A stretch of DNA of 64,000 nt from Luteibaculum sp964627445 (lineage in GTDB: Bacteria > Bacteroidota > Bacteroidia > Flavobacteriales_D > Luteibaculaceae). The stretch is from assembly GCA_964627445.1 (NCBI GenBank), contig CAZVJF010000004.1, forward strand, positions 62,001 through 126,000, written 5' to 3'. Below, piece by piece: positions 35,647 through 43,834 of this stretch (its first letter is position 1; every line of letters begins with the position of its first letter). A program made the position numbers and the translations under genes. Below the pieces are notes generated by a model. The model had not been told where the DNA came from. It was given only the letters and a program-made list of their open reading frames with translations, and did no database searches.

Positions 35647-37428
35647 TTAGTGCTGTACCACCAATTTTTGGCTTACACCCTTACTTCCTTTTACAATGTA
35701 GGTTCCGTTGGCAACACCTGTAAGATTAAGTGTGCGTGTGTTGCTGTAGCTTTTTACAACGCGACCCTGCATATCGGTAATTTGGTAATTGCCAGCCGCA
35801 GAGGTATATACAACACGTCCATTGGTTGGGTTCGGGTAAAGCTGGAAATCAGTAGCTCCGGTATTTTCATCAATTCCAGTAGGAATATCTACCTCGAACA
35901 TAGAAACCGTGCCACTCACCTCGTTGGCAGTAATAATTATATCGCTTCCGCTCGGGCTTTGCGCTGCAGGAATAAACTTAATATCCTCTACACCCAAATC
36001 ACCAGCCTCTGGCGTATTGGCAGCCGCATCGAAATTACGGTTTAGGAAGTAACCTAGGTTCACGGGAATTACGGGATTGGTAATGTCGTACACAAAAATT
36101 CCACCCATGCGCTCCATGCCAATAAAAGCAAAAGTTCTAAGGCCAATGGTAGCTACTTCAATAGCCTCGGGCTCGGGACCTTTGTCATCGCTACGGCTTT
36201 TGTAGCTATCGTTGTCATCGTTGTTGGAATTGAAGTTCTCTGGAAATTCGGCAGCAATGGTCTGCTCAAAGTCGTCACCCGAATCGTATACCAGGTTACC
36301 TTGCGCATTATAGATAGAGAAAGAACGAGTACCGTAAGAGTACAGCTCTTCGTACTCGCCATCGTTGTCGGTATCCCCCAGGGTAGTGGTAATTTTTAGA
36401 CGTCCTAAAAGGGTGTCGTTTTGAATGATATCGCGGTTTGGAAATGCAGTTGCATCCAAAACCAAGTCGGCTACGCGCTCTTCTTCACTAAAGGCAGCGT
36501 AATCGCGGCTGTCTCCTTCATTCGCGGTAACAATGTAGTCTACCCCTGCAATAGCAAAAGACTTAATGGCATCGGGTAGTGGCATACCCAAAGTAGGCTG
36601 TGGCGCAATAGCTATTTCGTTAGCGCGGTTGGATGGATCGAAACCATTTCCTGCCTCGCTATGATCTTTAAAACCCAGTCCAAAAATATCGGTAATGGTG
36701 TTGGTGGTGAGGTCTACCACTGCAATGGCATTGTTCTCTTGCATGGCCACATAAGCCGTTTGGTTGTCTGGAGCGATGGTAATGTACTCGGGCTCCATGT
36801 CTTGCACCACGGTAGCTTGACCATTGTTACCAAAAACGCGGGTAGAGTTGTCTAGATCGGCCAGCTCAAAATCTCCAAAACCTAAGGTAGTTACATTGTT
36901 GGGCGTAAGGTTGGCTACACCAGGCGTTAGGTCTATAATAGAGATGCTTCCTTCTGGATCTATGGTGTAATCGTCTGAAGGTTCCCCTTCGTTTGCCGTC
37001 ATGGCTACAGAACCATCGCTGGCAATGGTAACCATATCGGGCAGGACGCCTACCTCTACATCATTTACGTAGTTTCCGTCCAAATCAAAGAAAACCACTT
37101 TACCGTTGCCATCTACGGTAGTACTTTCTACGGCTACGGCTACGATGTCGTTGTACACGGCTACACTGTTTGCATTGCTTCCGTATGCCGTGATATCGAT
37201 GTTTTTAATTAGGCTAGGACTGGCTGGATTGGAGATATCCAACATACCAATTGAAGCCGCATCGGCATTGGTGAAAAACACCTGCTGGTTTTCAGCATCG
37301 TAGGCTACAATTTCTGCAGCACCTTCATCGAACACGCCCGTATTGTACGTTCCGATAAGGTTTAGATTGGTCTGCGCTGCTGCGCTAAGGGCTACAAACG
37401 TAGCCAGAGAGAGTAATACTTTTTTCAT
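35647..37428 (-). CDS. Choice-of-anchor I domain protein with T9SS type A sorting tail
   Basis: 593 residues from the ATG at 37428, giving a signal MKKVLLSLATFVALSAAAQ. A seven-bladed beta-propeller (choice-of-anchor I type) covers about 25-500: AAEIVAYDAENQQVFFTNADA, EPSDDYTIDPEGSISIIDL, VTANEGDSRDYAAFSEEERV and DDKGPEPEAIEVATIG are the typical blades, with acidic loops that may bind calcium. The tail FQLYPNPTNGRVVYTS...GTYIVKGSKGVSQKLVVQ is a type A C-terminal sorting domain, so the protein is exported by T9SS. Enzymatic activity is sometimes reported for relatives, but none can be deduced here. Confidence 0.9.
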   Translation of the reverse strand: MKKVLLSLATFVALSAAAQTNLNLIGTYNTGVFDEGAAEIVAYDAENQQVFFTNADAASIGMLDISNPASPSLIKNIDITAYGSNANSVAVYNDIVAVAVESTTVDGNGKVVFFDLDGNYVNDVEVGVLPDMVTIASDGSVAMTANEGEPSDDYTIDPEGSISIIDLTPGVANLTPNNVTTLGFGDFELADLDNSTRVFGNNGQATVVQDMEPEYITIAPDNQTAYVAMQENNAIAVVDLTTNTITDIFGLGFKDHSEAGNGFDPSNRANEIAIAPQPTLGMPLPDAIKSFAIAGVDYIVTANEGDSRDYAAFSEEERVADLVLDATAFPNRDIIQNDTLLGRLKITTTLGDTDNDGEYEELYSYGTRSFSIYNAQGNLVYDSGDDFEQTIAAEFPENFNSNNDDNDSYKSRSDDKGPEPEAIEVATIGLRTFAFIGMERMGGIFVYDITNPVIPVNLGYFLNRNFDAAANTPEAGDLGVEDIKFIPAAQSPSGSDIIITANEVSGTVSMFEVDIPTGIDENTGATDFQLYPNPTNGRVVYTSAAGNYQITDMQGRVVKSYSNTRTLNLTGVANGTYIVKGSKGVSQKLVVQH

Positions 37429-37512
37429 AGGGTAGGTTATAGTTTGCTTGCGGCAAAGCAACCTACCTAAGGTTTAAATCACTTAAAGTATGTGTTACAG
37501 ATTCGTTAAGTA

Positions 37513-38094
37513 TTATTTAATCTCGCGCTCTATACTGTGACCGCTGTTTTTCCCATCGGGAGAATCCAATGCGATGTAATACGTCTCGCCTTCGGTAACG
37601 GCAACAGGAGCACTAAAAGGATTGGAATCTTGCTCGGGCACTAGCTCTTGGTTACCCAAGTCGCCCAAACCAGTTGCGCCCGGTGTGGCAGAAATATTAG
37701 ACCGTATAGGACTGTCTACCACTTCACTAAGGGTGCTACAAAACCAAGGCCCCTCGGCATGGTAGATTACAAAATCAAAATTCTCCGATGGGTCTTCGGG
37801 AATGATGAGCAAGTGCAACATACCGCTGCGCTCGGCTTCAAAGCGGTACCACACCACATTGTGCTCCCAGGCAAATAAGTAGGGAACGCGTTCATCTTTT
37901 TTATAGAATTCAATCTTAGCACCAATTTTATTATTACCCACTACAGGACCTAGTTTTTCTGGAAGTTTTACCGCACCCAAACAGTCTGCTGTTCGGGGTT
38001 CTAAGGTGTAGATGTCATCTAAGGGGTCGTCTTCTTGCGCTACCACAGTTTGAGCAATAAAGACCGTAAAGAATACCAGCAGTACATTTTTCAT
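37513..38094 (-). CDS. Exported protein, unknown function
   Basis: 193 residues with a clear signal (MKNVLLVFFTVFIAQTVVAQ). The mature part has a pre-peptidase-domain-like beta sandwich: VVWYRFEAERSGMLHLLIIPEDPSENFDFVIYHAEG and TEGETYYIALDSPDG, ending KNSGHSIEREIK. Two cysteines (about 38 and 119) may pair. No sorting tail is visible, so it may remain periplasmic. It lies between metH and the choice-of-anchor I gene, on the same strand. Confidence 0.75.
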   Translation of the reverse strand: MKNVLLVFFTVFIAQTVVAQEDDPLDDIYTLEPRTADCLGAVKLPEKLGPVVGNNKIGAKIEFYKKDERVPYLFAWEHNVVWYRFEAERSGMLHLLIIPEDPSENFDFVIYHAEGPWFCSTLSEVVDSPIRSNISATPGATGLGDLGNQELVPEQDSNPFSAPVAVTEGETYYIALDSPDGKNSGHSIEREIK

Positions 38095-38205
38095 ATTTCT
38101 AAAACTAGAATTTTACAGCATGGGTTGCAATAAAGGTGCCACTAGATAAAACTACCGGTTCCTGCAACATTGTATTTGAACAATTCAACGACTGTCCTTT
38201 TTTAA

Positions 38206-40893
38206 CTACAACACCGGCTGCAGCCAGCGCTCCATGTAGCTCAATTCCAGCCCCTTGCGTTGGGCAATGTCCTCCAATTGGTCTTGCTTTATTTTACGGA
38301 TACCAAAATACTTGCTCTGCGGATGCGCAAAGTACCAGCCACTCACCGAGGCGGTAGGCCACATGGCCAAACTTTCGGTTAGGGTAACGCCTATGGTTTT
38401 TTGCGCCTCAAGCAGATCGAACAAACGGGGTTTCTCGGTATGGTCTGGGCAGGCCGGATACCCCGGGGCAGGACGTATCCCTTGGTATTTTTCGCGGATC
38501 AAGCCCTCGTTATCCAAGCGTTCTTCTTTAGCGTAGCCCCAATATTGGGTGCGCACTTCCTTGTGCAACCACTCGGCACAGGCTTCTGCCAGCCTATCGG
38601 CCAGAGCTTTTACCATAATGGCATTGTAGTCGTCATGGTCTTGCTTAAACGCTTCGGCTTTTTCCTCGCAACCAAATCCAGCCGAAACCACAAAGGCTCC
38701 GCTGTAGTCCTGGATACCCGCATCCTTGGGCGCTACAAAATCGGCCAGGCATAAATTGGGCTGCCCTTTGGCTTTTTGCGTTTGCTGGCGCAAATGGTGA
38801 AAACGCATTCGTTCCTTGGAGATATCCTCGGGCTGGCACAGTACCACATCATCGTTTTCGCTGTAGCTGGGCCACAAGCCAAAGACGGCCTTGGCTTCCA
38901 GCCATTGCTCCGCTATAATTTGTTTTAGCATGGCTTTGGCATCGGCAAAGAGTTTGGTTGCCTCGGTTCCAACCACTTCATCCTCCAAAATATTTGGGTA
39001 GCGGCCCGCCAATTCCCAGGTTTGGAAAAAAGGTGTCCAATCTATATACTCTACCAAGGTCTCCAGAGGTATTTGCTCCAGGACTTTTGTCCCTAGGAGA
39101 TTGGGCCTTACCACTTCATTCTCGGTAAACGAAAGTTCGGGTTTGTTTTTGCGTGCGATAGCCATATCTACCAGCTTCTCGCGCTTGGTTTTTGAGAAGT
39201 GATAGGTACGCAACTTCTCATAATCTGCCGCAATCTCTGCCTTAAACGCATCTTGGTTGGAGCCCAATACCTTGGATGCTGTGGTTACCGATCGCGATGC
39301 ATCCAACACATGCACCACACTGTTTTTGGTGTACTGGGGCGCTATTTTCACAGCCGTGTGCACGCGCGAGGTTGTGGCGCCACCAATAAGCAGTGGGATA
39401 TCCATTTCCTGCCGCTCCATTTCCTTGGCTACAAAAACCATTTCATCGAGCGAGGGCGTAATCAACCCCGAAAGCCCAATGGCATCTACCCGGTGCTCGC
39501 GGGCTGCTTGTAGAATTTTTTCGGCTGGCACCATCACCCCAAGATCTATCACCTCAAAGTTATTGCAGGCCAAGACCACGCCCACAATATTTTTTCCAAT
39601 ATCGTGCACATCGCCTTTTACGGTAGCCATCAATATTTTGCCCTTATTTTTTTGGGTGGATGCACCCAAACTGGCTTGTCTTTCCTTCTCGGCTTCAATG
39701 TACGGCAGTAGGTATGCCACGGCCTTTTTCATTACTCGCGCACTTTTCACCACTTGAGGCAAAAACATTTTCCCCGAGCCAAACAGGTCTCCTACCACAT
39801 TCATTCCGTCCATCAACGGACCTTCTATCACCTGTAAGGGGGCTTCGGCTTTTTGGCGGGCTTCCTCGGTATCTTCTTCAATAAACTCCAGAATTCCTTT
39901 TACCAAGGCATGCTCCAAGCGTTTCTCCACGGGGTTTTCGCGCCAGGTAAGATCGGCTTTGCGTTGTTTAGCAGCGCCTCCTTTGAGGTTTTCTGCCATC
40001 TCCAACAAGCGCTCCTCGGCAGTATCGTTGCGATTGAGCAGCACGTCCTCTACCACTTCCAGGAGATCTTTGGGAATATCCTCGTATACCTCCAACATAC
40101 TGGGGTTTACAATACCCATGGTCATACCCGCCTTAACGCCATGGTATAGGAATGCAGCGTGTATGGCCTCGCGCACCGTGTTATTACCGCGGAAAGAAAA
40201 AGACACATTACTCACTCCCCCACTTACGTGGGCATGGGGCAGGTTTTCACGTATCCAAGTGGTGGCTCTAAAAAAATCGAGGGCGTTGTTTCGGTGCTCC
40301 TCCATGCCGGTTGCTACGGGAAATATATTGGGATCGAAGATGATATCCTGGGGCGCGAAACCTACCTCATCTACCAAAATGCGGTAGGATCGCTCGCAAA
40401 TTTCTATCCTGCGTTCGTAGCTGTCCGCTTGCCCATCTTCATCAAAAGCCATCACTACCACAGCCGCACCAAAACGCTGGATGTACCTGGCCTGTTTTTT
40501 AAAGGTTTCCTCGCCTTCTTTAAGGCTAATGGAATTCACTACGCCCTTTCCTTGGATGCATTTTAATCCAGCCTCTATAATTTCCCATCGGCTGGAATCT
40601 ATCATAATGGGAACACGAGCGATATCGGGTTCGGCAGCAATAAGATTGAGGAAGGTAACCATGGCTTCTTTGCCATCAATCATTCCCTCATCCATGTTGA
40701 TATCAATGATTTGGGCACCGCCCTCTACTTGGTCGCGGGCTACCTCCAAGGCTTCATCGAACTGCTGCTCCTTTATCAAGCGGAGAAACTTGCGGGAGCC
40801 GGTAACGTTGGTGCGCTCACCAATATTTACAAAGTTGGTTTCTGGCGTTATGGTTAAGGGTTCTAACCCCGAGAGCTGCAAGTGGTTGGGCAT
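38206..40893 (-). CDS. metH: Methionine synthase, folate/cobalamin/reactivation part (split MetH)
   Basis: 895 residues carrying the C-terminal three modules of B12-dependent methionine synthase: pterin-binding domain (about 10-270; NIGERTNVTGSRKFLRLI, VNSISLKEGEE), cobalamin-binding cap and Rossmann domains (about 330-560; cobalt-ligand His in KGDVHDIGKNIVGVVL), and the AdoMet activation domain (about 580-895; with RPAPGYPACPDH). It lacks the homocysteine-binding module, which is in the separate gene upstream (40977-41996). Together they equal one E. coli MetH. The gene ends only about 110 bases before the next one. Confidence 0.96.
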   Translation of the reverse strand: MPNHLQLSGLEPLTITPETNFVNIGERTNVTGSRKFLRLIKEQQFDEALEVARDQVEGGAQIIDINMDEGMIDGKEAMVTFLNLIAAEPDIARVPIMIDSSRWEIIEAGLKCIQGKGVVNSISLKEGEETFKKQARYIQRFGAAVVVMAFDEDGQADSYERRIEICERSYRILVDEVGFAPQDIIFDPNIFPVATGMEEHRNNALDFFRATTWIRENLPHAHVSGGVSNVSFSFRGNNTVREAIHAAFLYHGVKAGMTMGIVNPSMLEVYEDIPKDLLEVVEDVLLNRNDTAEERLLEMAENLKGGAAKQRKADLTWRENPVEKRLEHALVKGILEFIEEDTEEARQKAEAPLQVIEGPLMDGMNVVGDLFGSGKMFLPQVVKSARVMKKAVAYLLPYIEAEKERQASLGASTQKNKGKILMATVKGDVHDIGKNIVGVVLACNNFEVIDLGVMVPAEKILQAAREHRVDAIGLSGLITPSLDEMVFVAKEMERQEMDIPLLIGGATTSRVHTAVKIAPQYTKNSVVHVLDASRSVTTASKVLGSNQDAFKAEIAADYEKLRTYHFSKTKREKLVDMAIARKNKPELSFTENEVVRPNLLGTKVLEQIPLETLVEYIDWTPFFQTWELAGRYPNILEDEVVGTEATKLFADAKAMLKQIIAEQWLEAKAVFGLWPSYSENDDVVLCQPEDISKERMRFHHLRQQTQKAKGQPNLCLADFVAPKDAGIQDYSGAFVVSAGFGCEEKAEAFKQDHDDYNAIMVKALADRLAEACAEWLHKEVRTQYWGYAKEERLDNEGLIREKYQGIRPAPGYPACPDHTEKPRLFDLLEAQKTIGVTLTESLAMWPTASVSGWYFAHPQSKYFGIRKIKQDQLEDIAQRKGLELSYMERWLQPVL

Positions 40894-40976
40894 GGTATGC
40901 TGTAAAATTTCTTGGAAGGATCTTCCCTAAGCTTGTATTGATTTTCTTCTTCAAATGTTCCGAATTCGGACTGTAT

Positions 40977-41996
40977 TTATTGCGCCACGGTTTCTTGTGA
41001 AGCATTTCTGGGTTGGTACGTAGCAGCCAACTCGGCTAAGGCTTTAATGTGCTCGGGCGTAGTGCCGCAACATCCACCCAAAACATTAAGCAGGCCGAGG
41101 TCTAAAAACTCTTTTAGTTGGCTGGCCATCATTTCGGGTGTTTCTACGTACTCTCCAAACTCGTTGGGCAAGCCCGCATTGGGGTGAGCCGAAACCAAAA
41201 AAGGTGCTTTATGTGCTAAAGTTTGTACATAAGGACGCATGGCCTCGGCTCCCAGAGCGCAGTTTAATCCCACCGAAAACAAAGGCATATGCTTAATGGA
41301 AATTAAAAAGGCCTCAGTAGTTTGTCCGCTCAGCGTACGACCACTGGCATCGGTTATGGTACCGGAAACCATTATGGGCAAACGTTGACCCTTTTGCTCG
41401 AACACTTCTTCGGCTGCAAATAGGGCTGCTTTGGCGTTGAGCGTATCAATAATGGTTTCGAACAAAATAAGATCGGCCCCGCCATCCATTAACGCGCCCA
41501 CTTGCTCGGCAAAAGCCGCTACCAAATCATCAAAGGTTATGTTGCGGTATCCGGGATCGTTTACATCGGGCGATAGCGATGCGGTTTTATTGGTCGGCCC
41601 TACGGAACCTGCTACAAACCTGGGTTTATCTGGATTTTTAGCGGTAAAGGCATCGGCTGCCTCCCGGGCTATTTTTGCCGATTGGTAGTTGATTTCATAC
41701 ACCAAATCCTGGCAGTCGTAGTCTTCTTGAGCAATAGAGGTACCACTAAACGTATTGGTCTCGATAATATCGGCACCCGCTTCTAGGTAAGCATCGTGTA
41801 TGGCGCGCAACACCTCAGGACGTGTTAAACCAATAAGGTCGTTGTTTCCCTTAAGCGATTTTTTAATGTGTTGGAGGGATGGATTTCTAAAATCTTCTTC
41901 CTCCAATTTATAGCGCTGTATCATGGTGCCCATGGCGCCATCTAAAATTAAGATGCGCTCCTTTGCGGCACGTTGTAAAGCAGCTTGTCTATCCAT
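40977..41996 (-). CDS. metH: Homocysteine S-methyltransferase part of split methionine synthase
   Basis: 339-residue TIM barrel corresponding to MetH module 1: LILDGAMGTMIQRYKLEEEDFR at the N-terminus, SVGLNCALGAEAMRP and VLGGCCGTTPEHIKAL, which carry the three zinc-binding cysteines for homocysteine activation. It has no folate or B12 module; those are encoded by the next gene, 83 bases downstream. The two-gene form of MetH is common in Flavobacteriia. Expression is controlled by the SAM-I riboswitch and terminator just upstream. Confidence 0.96.
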   Translation of the reverse strand: MDRQAALQRAAKERILILDGAMGTMIQRYKLEEEDFRNPSLQHIKKSLKGNNDLIGLTRPEVLRAIHDAYLEAGADIIETNTFSGTSIAQEDYDCQDLVYEINYQSAKIAREAADAFTAKNPDKPRFVAGSVGPTNKTASLSPDVNDPGYRNITFDDLVAAFAEQVGALMDGGADLILFETIIDTLNAKAALFAAEEVFEQKGQRLPIMVSGTITDASGRTLSGQTTEAFLISIKHMPLFSVGLNCALGAEAMRPYVQTLAHKAPFLVSAHPNAGLPNEFGEYVETPEMMASQLKEFLDLGLLNVLGGCCGTTPEHIKALAELAATYQPRNASQETVAQ

Positions 41997-42007
41997 AATT
42001 TACGGCA

Positions 42008-42045
42008 TAAAAAAAGCCCTGCTAGCTTATGCCAACAGGGCTTTA
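42008..42045 (-). terminator. Riboswitch expression-platform terminator before metH
   Basis: On the minus strand TAAAGCCCTG (42045-42036) pairs with CAGGGCTTTTTTT (42022-42009 region), an intrinsic terminator between the SAM aptamer and the metH ATG at 41996. Its 13-base loop includes CATAAG, similar to the aptamer's P1 strand GATAAG. Confidence 0.88.
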
Positions 42046-42078
42046 TAATTTCTTACAAATAACCATTTTGTCTGCTGA

Positions 42079-42186
42079 CTTATCTGCTTCCTTTCGGAAT
42101 CTGGAATTGGCACCTTCAGCTACGCGCACGCGCAAATTGGGTTGCCAAGGCATCAAAGGGCCAGTCCCTCCGCCTTTCTTGATAAG
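42079..42186 (-). promoter_or_regulatory. SAM-I riboswitch aptamer (S box)
   Basis: Reading the minus strand from 42186: CTTATCAAGAAAGGCGGAGG, GACTGGCCCTTTGATGCC, TTGGCAACC, a variable P3/P4 arm, GGTGCCAATTCC, GAAAGGAAGCAGATAAG. P1 pairs CTTATC (5') with GATAAG (3'). The GGAGGGACTGGCCC, GGCAACC and GGTGCCAA(N)TTCC blocks are the invariant SAM-I core. Binding of S-adenosylmethionine should favour the terminator at 42008-42045 and shut off the split metH pair. About 108 bases long. Confidence 0.95.
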
Positions 42187-42224
42187 GTGTACGTTAAGAA
42201 CGTTGCTGCAAAGATGGTAAATTT

Positions 42225-43703
42225 TTATTCCAACGCATGCAAAGCTTTCCTAATTTCTGCACGTTGCTGCTTACCCTGCAGTATGCTAGGTGCTGCACTG
42301 CGTTCTTCACAATTTTCAATACCACAGTTTTCGCAAAGCACATTTACCTCGCGTGTTTGAATTTGAGGGTCTTGTATCCAGGCAATTTTGCGTTTGCTCT
42401 TGTTGTTTACCGAAATCCCCAAGCAGGCGCTGGTGGCACGCTGCTCACCCGATGCTAACGAACGCCCCATGGCAACTACCAAATACTTCTCGCCCCCCGG
42501 ATAATTCGAAAACTGCACCTGAGTATCTAAGCCAGTTTTTTTACCACCAGTAAGCTTTCTAAGTACCTGCAGTGCTACCCATCGGCCACAGTAATGCGCG
42601 CCCAAATTATTCGCATGGGGCAGGTGTTTTTTATTCAAATGCAATTCGCGCTCTAAAACTGGAGCTTGTGCTCCGCTTTGGTTAAATTTCAAGAAGAACA
42701 GGGTATCCAAACCGTAGTGCTGTGGCAGCAAATTGGTAAAGCGATGGAATAAGGTTTCTGGTGTAGCATTCCAGCGCTTGGAAAGATCTACCAAAAAATG
42801 AGCATCCCAGGTAGGTATGTTCAACCAATTTCCAATTTCTACTACCATGGCTTTTTCCGGAAGCAGGATGGCACCTGCAAAGTAAGAGGCCTGAAAGTTG
42901 ATTAGTAGCTGGTCGAAACTGGAAATATCGATCCGCCCTCCGATTGTATTTACACGGTGCGCTTTATCTAAGCCTAGAATATTAAAGCCCAGTTCTTTCG
43001 CAATGAGAAACAATTGCTGGTTGTCAGATAGCGAAGCTTCTAAGTACAACGTTGTACTCGAAGCCGTATAGAAGCTCTTTACTCCATGCAGTAAGCTATT
43101 TTCTTGTAGTGCCTTGCGGTCTATGGTATATCCATACTCCGAAAGAAGCAAAGCTTCCAAGGTTTGCAGAAAGTCGTTTGCCTGCGGATTCAGGGTGTGT
43201 TTTTGCAAAAACGCGGCTGCTTTCTTCTCAATTTCGGGGAAATAATTATTGGCTATTTCCTGATACGAGCGCAATGCCGCAGCATGAAATTCCTTTTCGC
43301 TGATGTTATAATGGCGCGCTACTTCCATAAATGCTCCTAAAAAAGCTGAGGCTTGTGCCGGACTTTTTGCAAGTAGCTCAATGATTTGGCTTCCCTCCAT
43401 GCCAAACAGCTCAAAGGGCACCTGATCGAAGAAACGCGAGTTCAGCAAATCGCCCAATGGAGCCAAATCTTGCTTTAACTTAAGGGATACCAGGTCATCG
43501 TACTCCAATTCCAATGCATTGGCAAGGGCGTATATTTTCTCGGCCTTGGGGTATTTTTTCCCTTTCTCAATCTCATTCAGGTAGGAAGCAGACATCCCGC
43601 ACTTTTTAGATAGCGCACTGAGACTCAACTCCAAGCGCGCTCGCTGTTGCGAAACCTTGAGTCCAAAAATGATCTTGATTTTATCTTCTGATGCTGCCTG
43701 CAT
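42225..43703 (-). CDS. XRE-family HTH regulator with ImmA/IrrE-like and ScfR/RamB-type C-terminal domains
   Basis: 492 residues from the ATG at 43703 (a TTG at 43715 extends it by four codons). HTH at about 13-70 (LSLSALSKKCGMSASYLNEIEKGKKYPKAEKIYALA). The middle (about 150-330) is a DUF955/ImmA-like module without a recognisable HExxH, and the C-terminal part (about 330-492) matches the short-chain fatty acyl regulator domain of RamB/ScfR proteins, ending with a cysteine cluster CENCGIENC (C457, C460, C465). It is divergent from malate synthase and isocitrate lyase, the same pathway that RamB controls in actinobacteria, so it is probably the acetate/glyoxylate regulator. Confidence 0.88.
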   Translation of the reverse strand: MQAASEDKIKIIFGLKVSQQRARLELSLSALSKKCGMSASYLNEIEKGKKYPKAEKIYALANALELEYDDLVSLKLKQDLAPLGDLLNSRFFDQVPFELFGMEGSQIIELLAKSPAQASAFLGAFMEVARHYNISEKEFHAAALRSYQEIANNYFPEIEKKAAAFLQKHTLNPQANDFLQTLEALLLSEYGYTIDRKALQENSLLHGVKSFYTASSTTLYLEASLSDNQQLFLIAKELGFNILGLDKAHRVNTIGGRIDISSFDQLLINFQASYFAGAILLPEKAMVVEIGNWLNIPTWDAHFLVDLSKRWNATPETLFHRFTNLLPQHYGLDTLFFLKFNQSGAQAPVLERELHLNKKHLPHANNLGAHYCGRWVALQVLRKLTGGKKTGLDTQVQFSNYPGGEKYLVVAMGRSLASGEQRATSACLGISVNNKSKRKIAWIQDPQIQTREVNVLCENCGIENCEERSAAPSILQGKQQRAEIRKALHALE

Positions 43704-43756
43704 GGATGGGAGCAAACATACGAAACAGTTTCATCCGTTGTTGAATTTACTCGATC

Positions 43757-43819
43757 AGCGAAATATGCTTTTTTAGCGAATATTCGCTTGCAGAATAAAT
43801 TCGTTTGGCGTTACTTTGT
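43757..43819 (+). promoter_or_regulatory. Promoter/operator of the glyoxylate-shunt operon
   Basis: A perfect 14-base palindrome AGCGAATATTCGCT (43775-43788) and, just upstream, a degenerate copy AGCGAAATATGCT (43758-43770). The palindrome touches the TTG (43788-43790) of a candidate promoter whose second box is TTACTTTG (43812-43819 region, one mismatch), with an approximately 20-base spacer. This places the putative operator at the -33 element of aceB. On the minus strand CAAACATA at 43713-43720 reads TATGTTTG, a possible -7 box for the regulator gene. Confidence 0.55.
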
Positions 43820-43834
43820 AAAAAACTCAATCCC

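Noticed and set aside
39257..39757. 166-residue plus-strand open frame
   Set aside because: Antisense to the cobalamin-binding part of metH, with no family features.
43713..43720. TATGTTTG as the definite promoter of the glyoxylate regulator
   Set aside because: A good -7 match, but no TTG at the expected spacing and the transcript would be nearly leaderless; kept only as a note.
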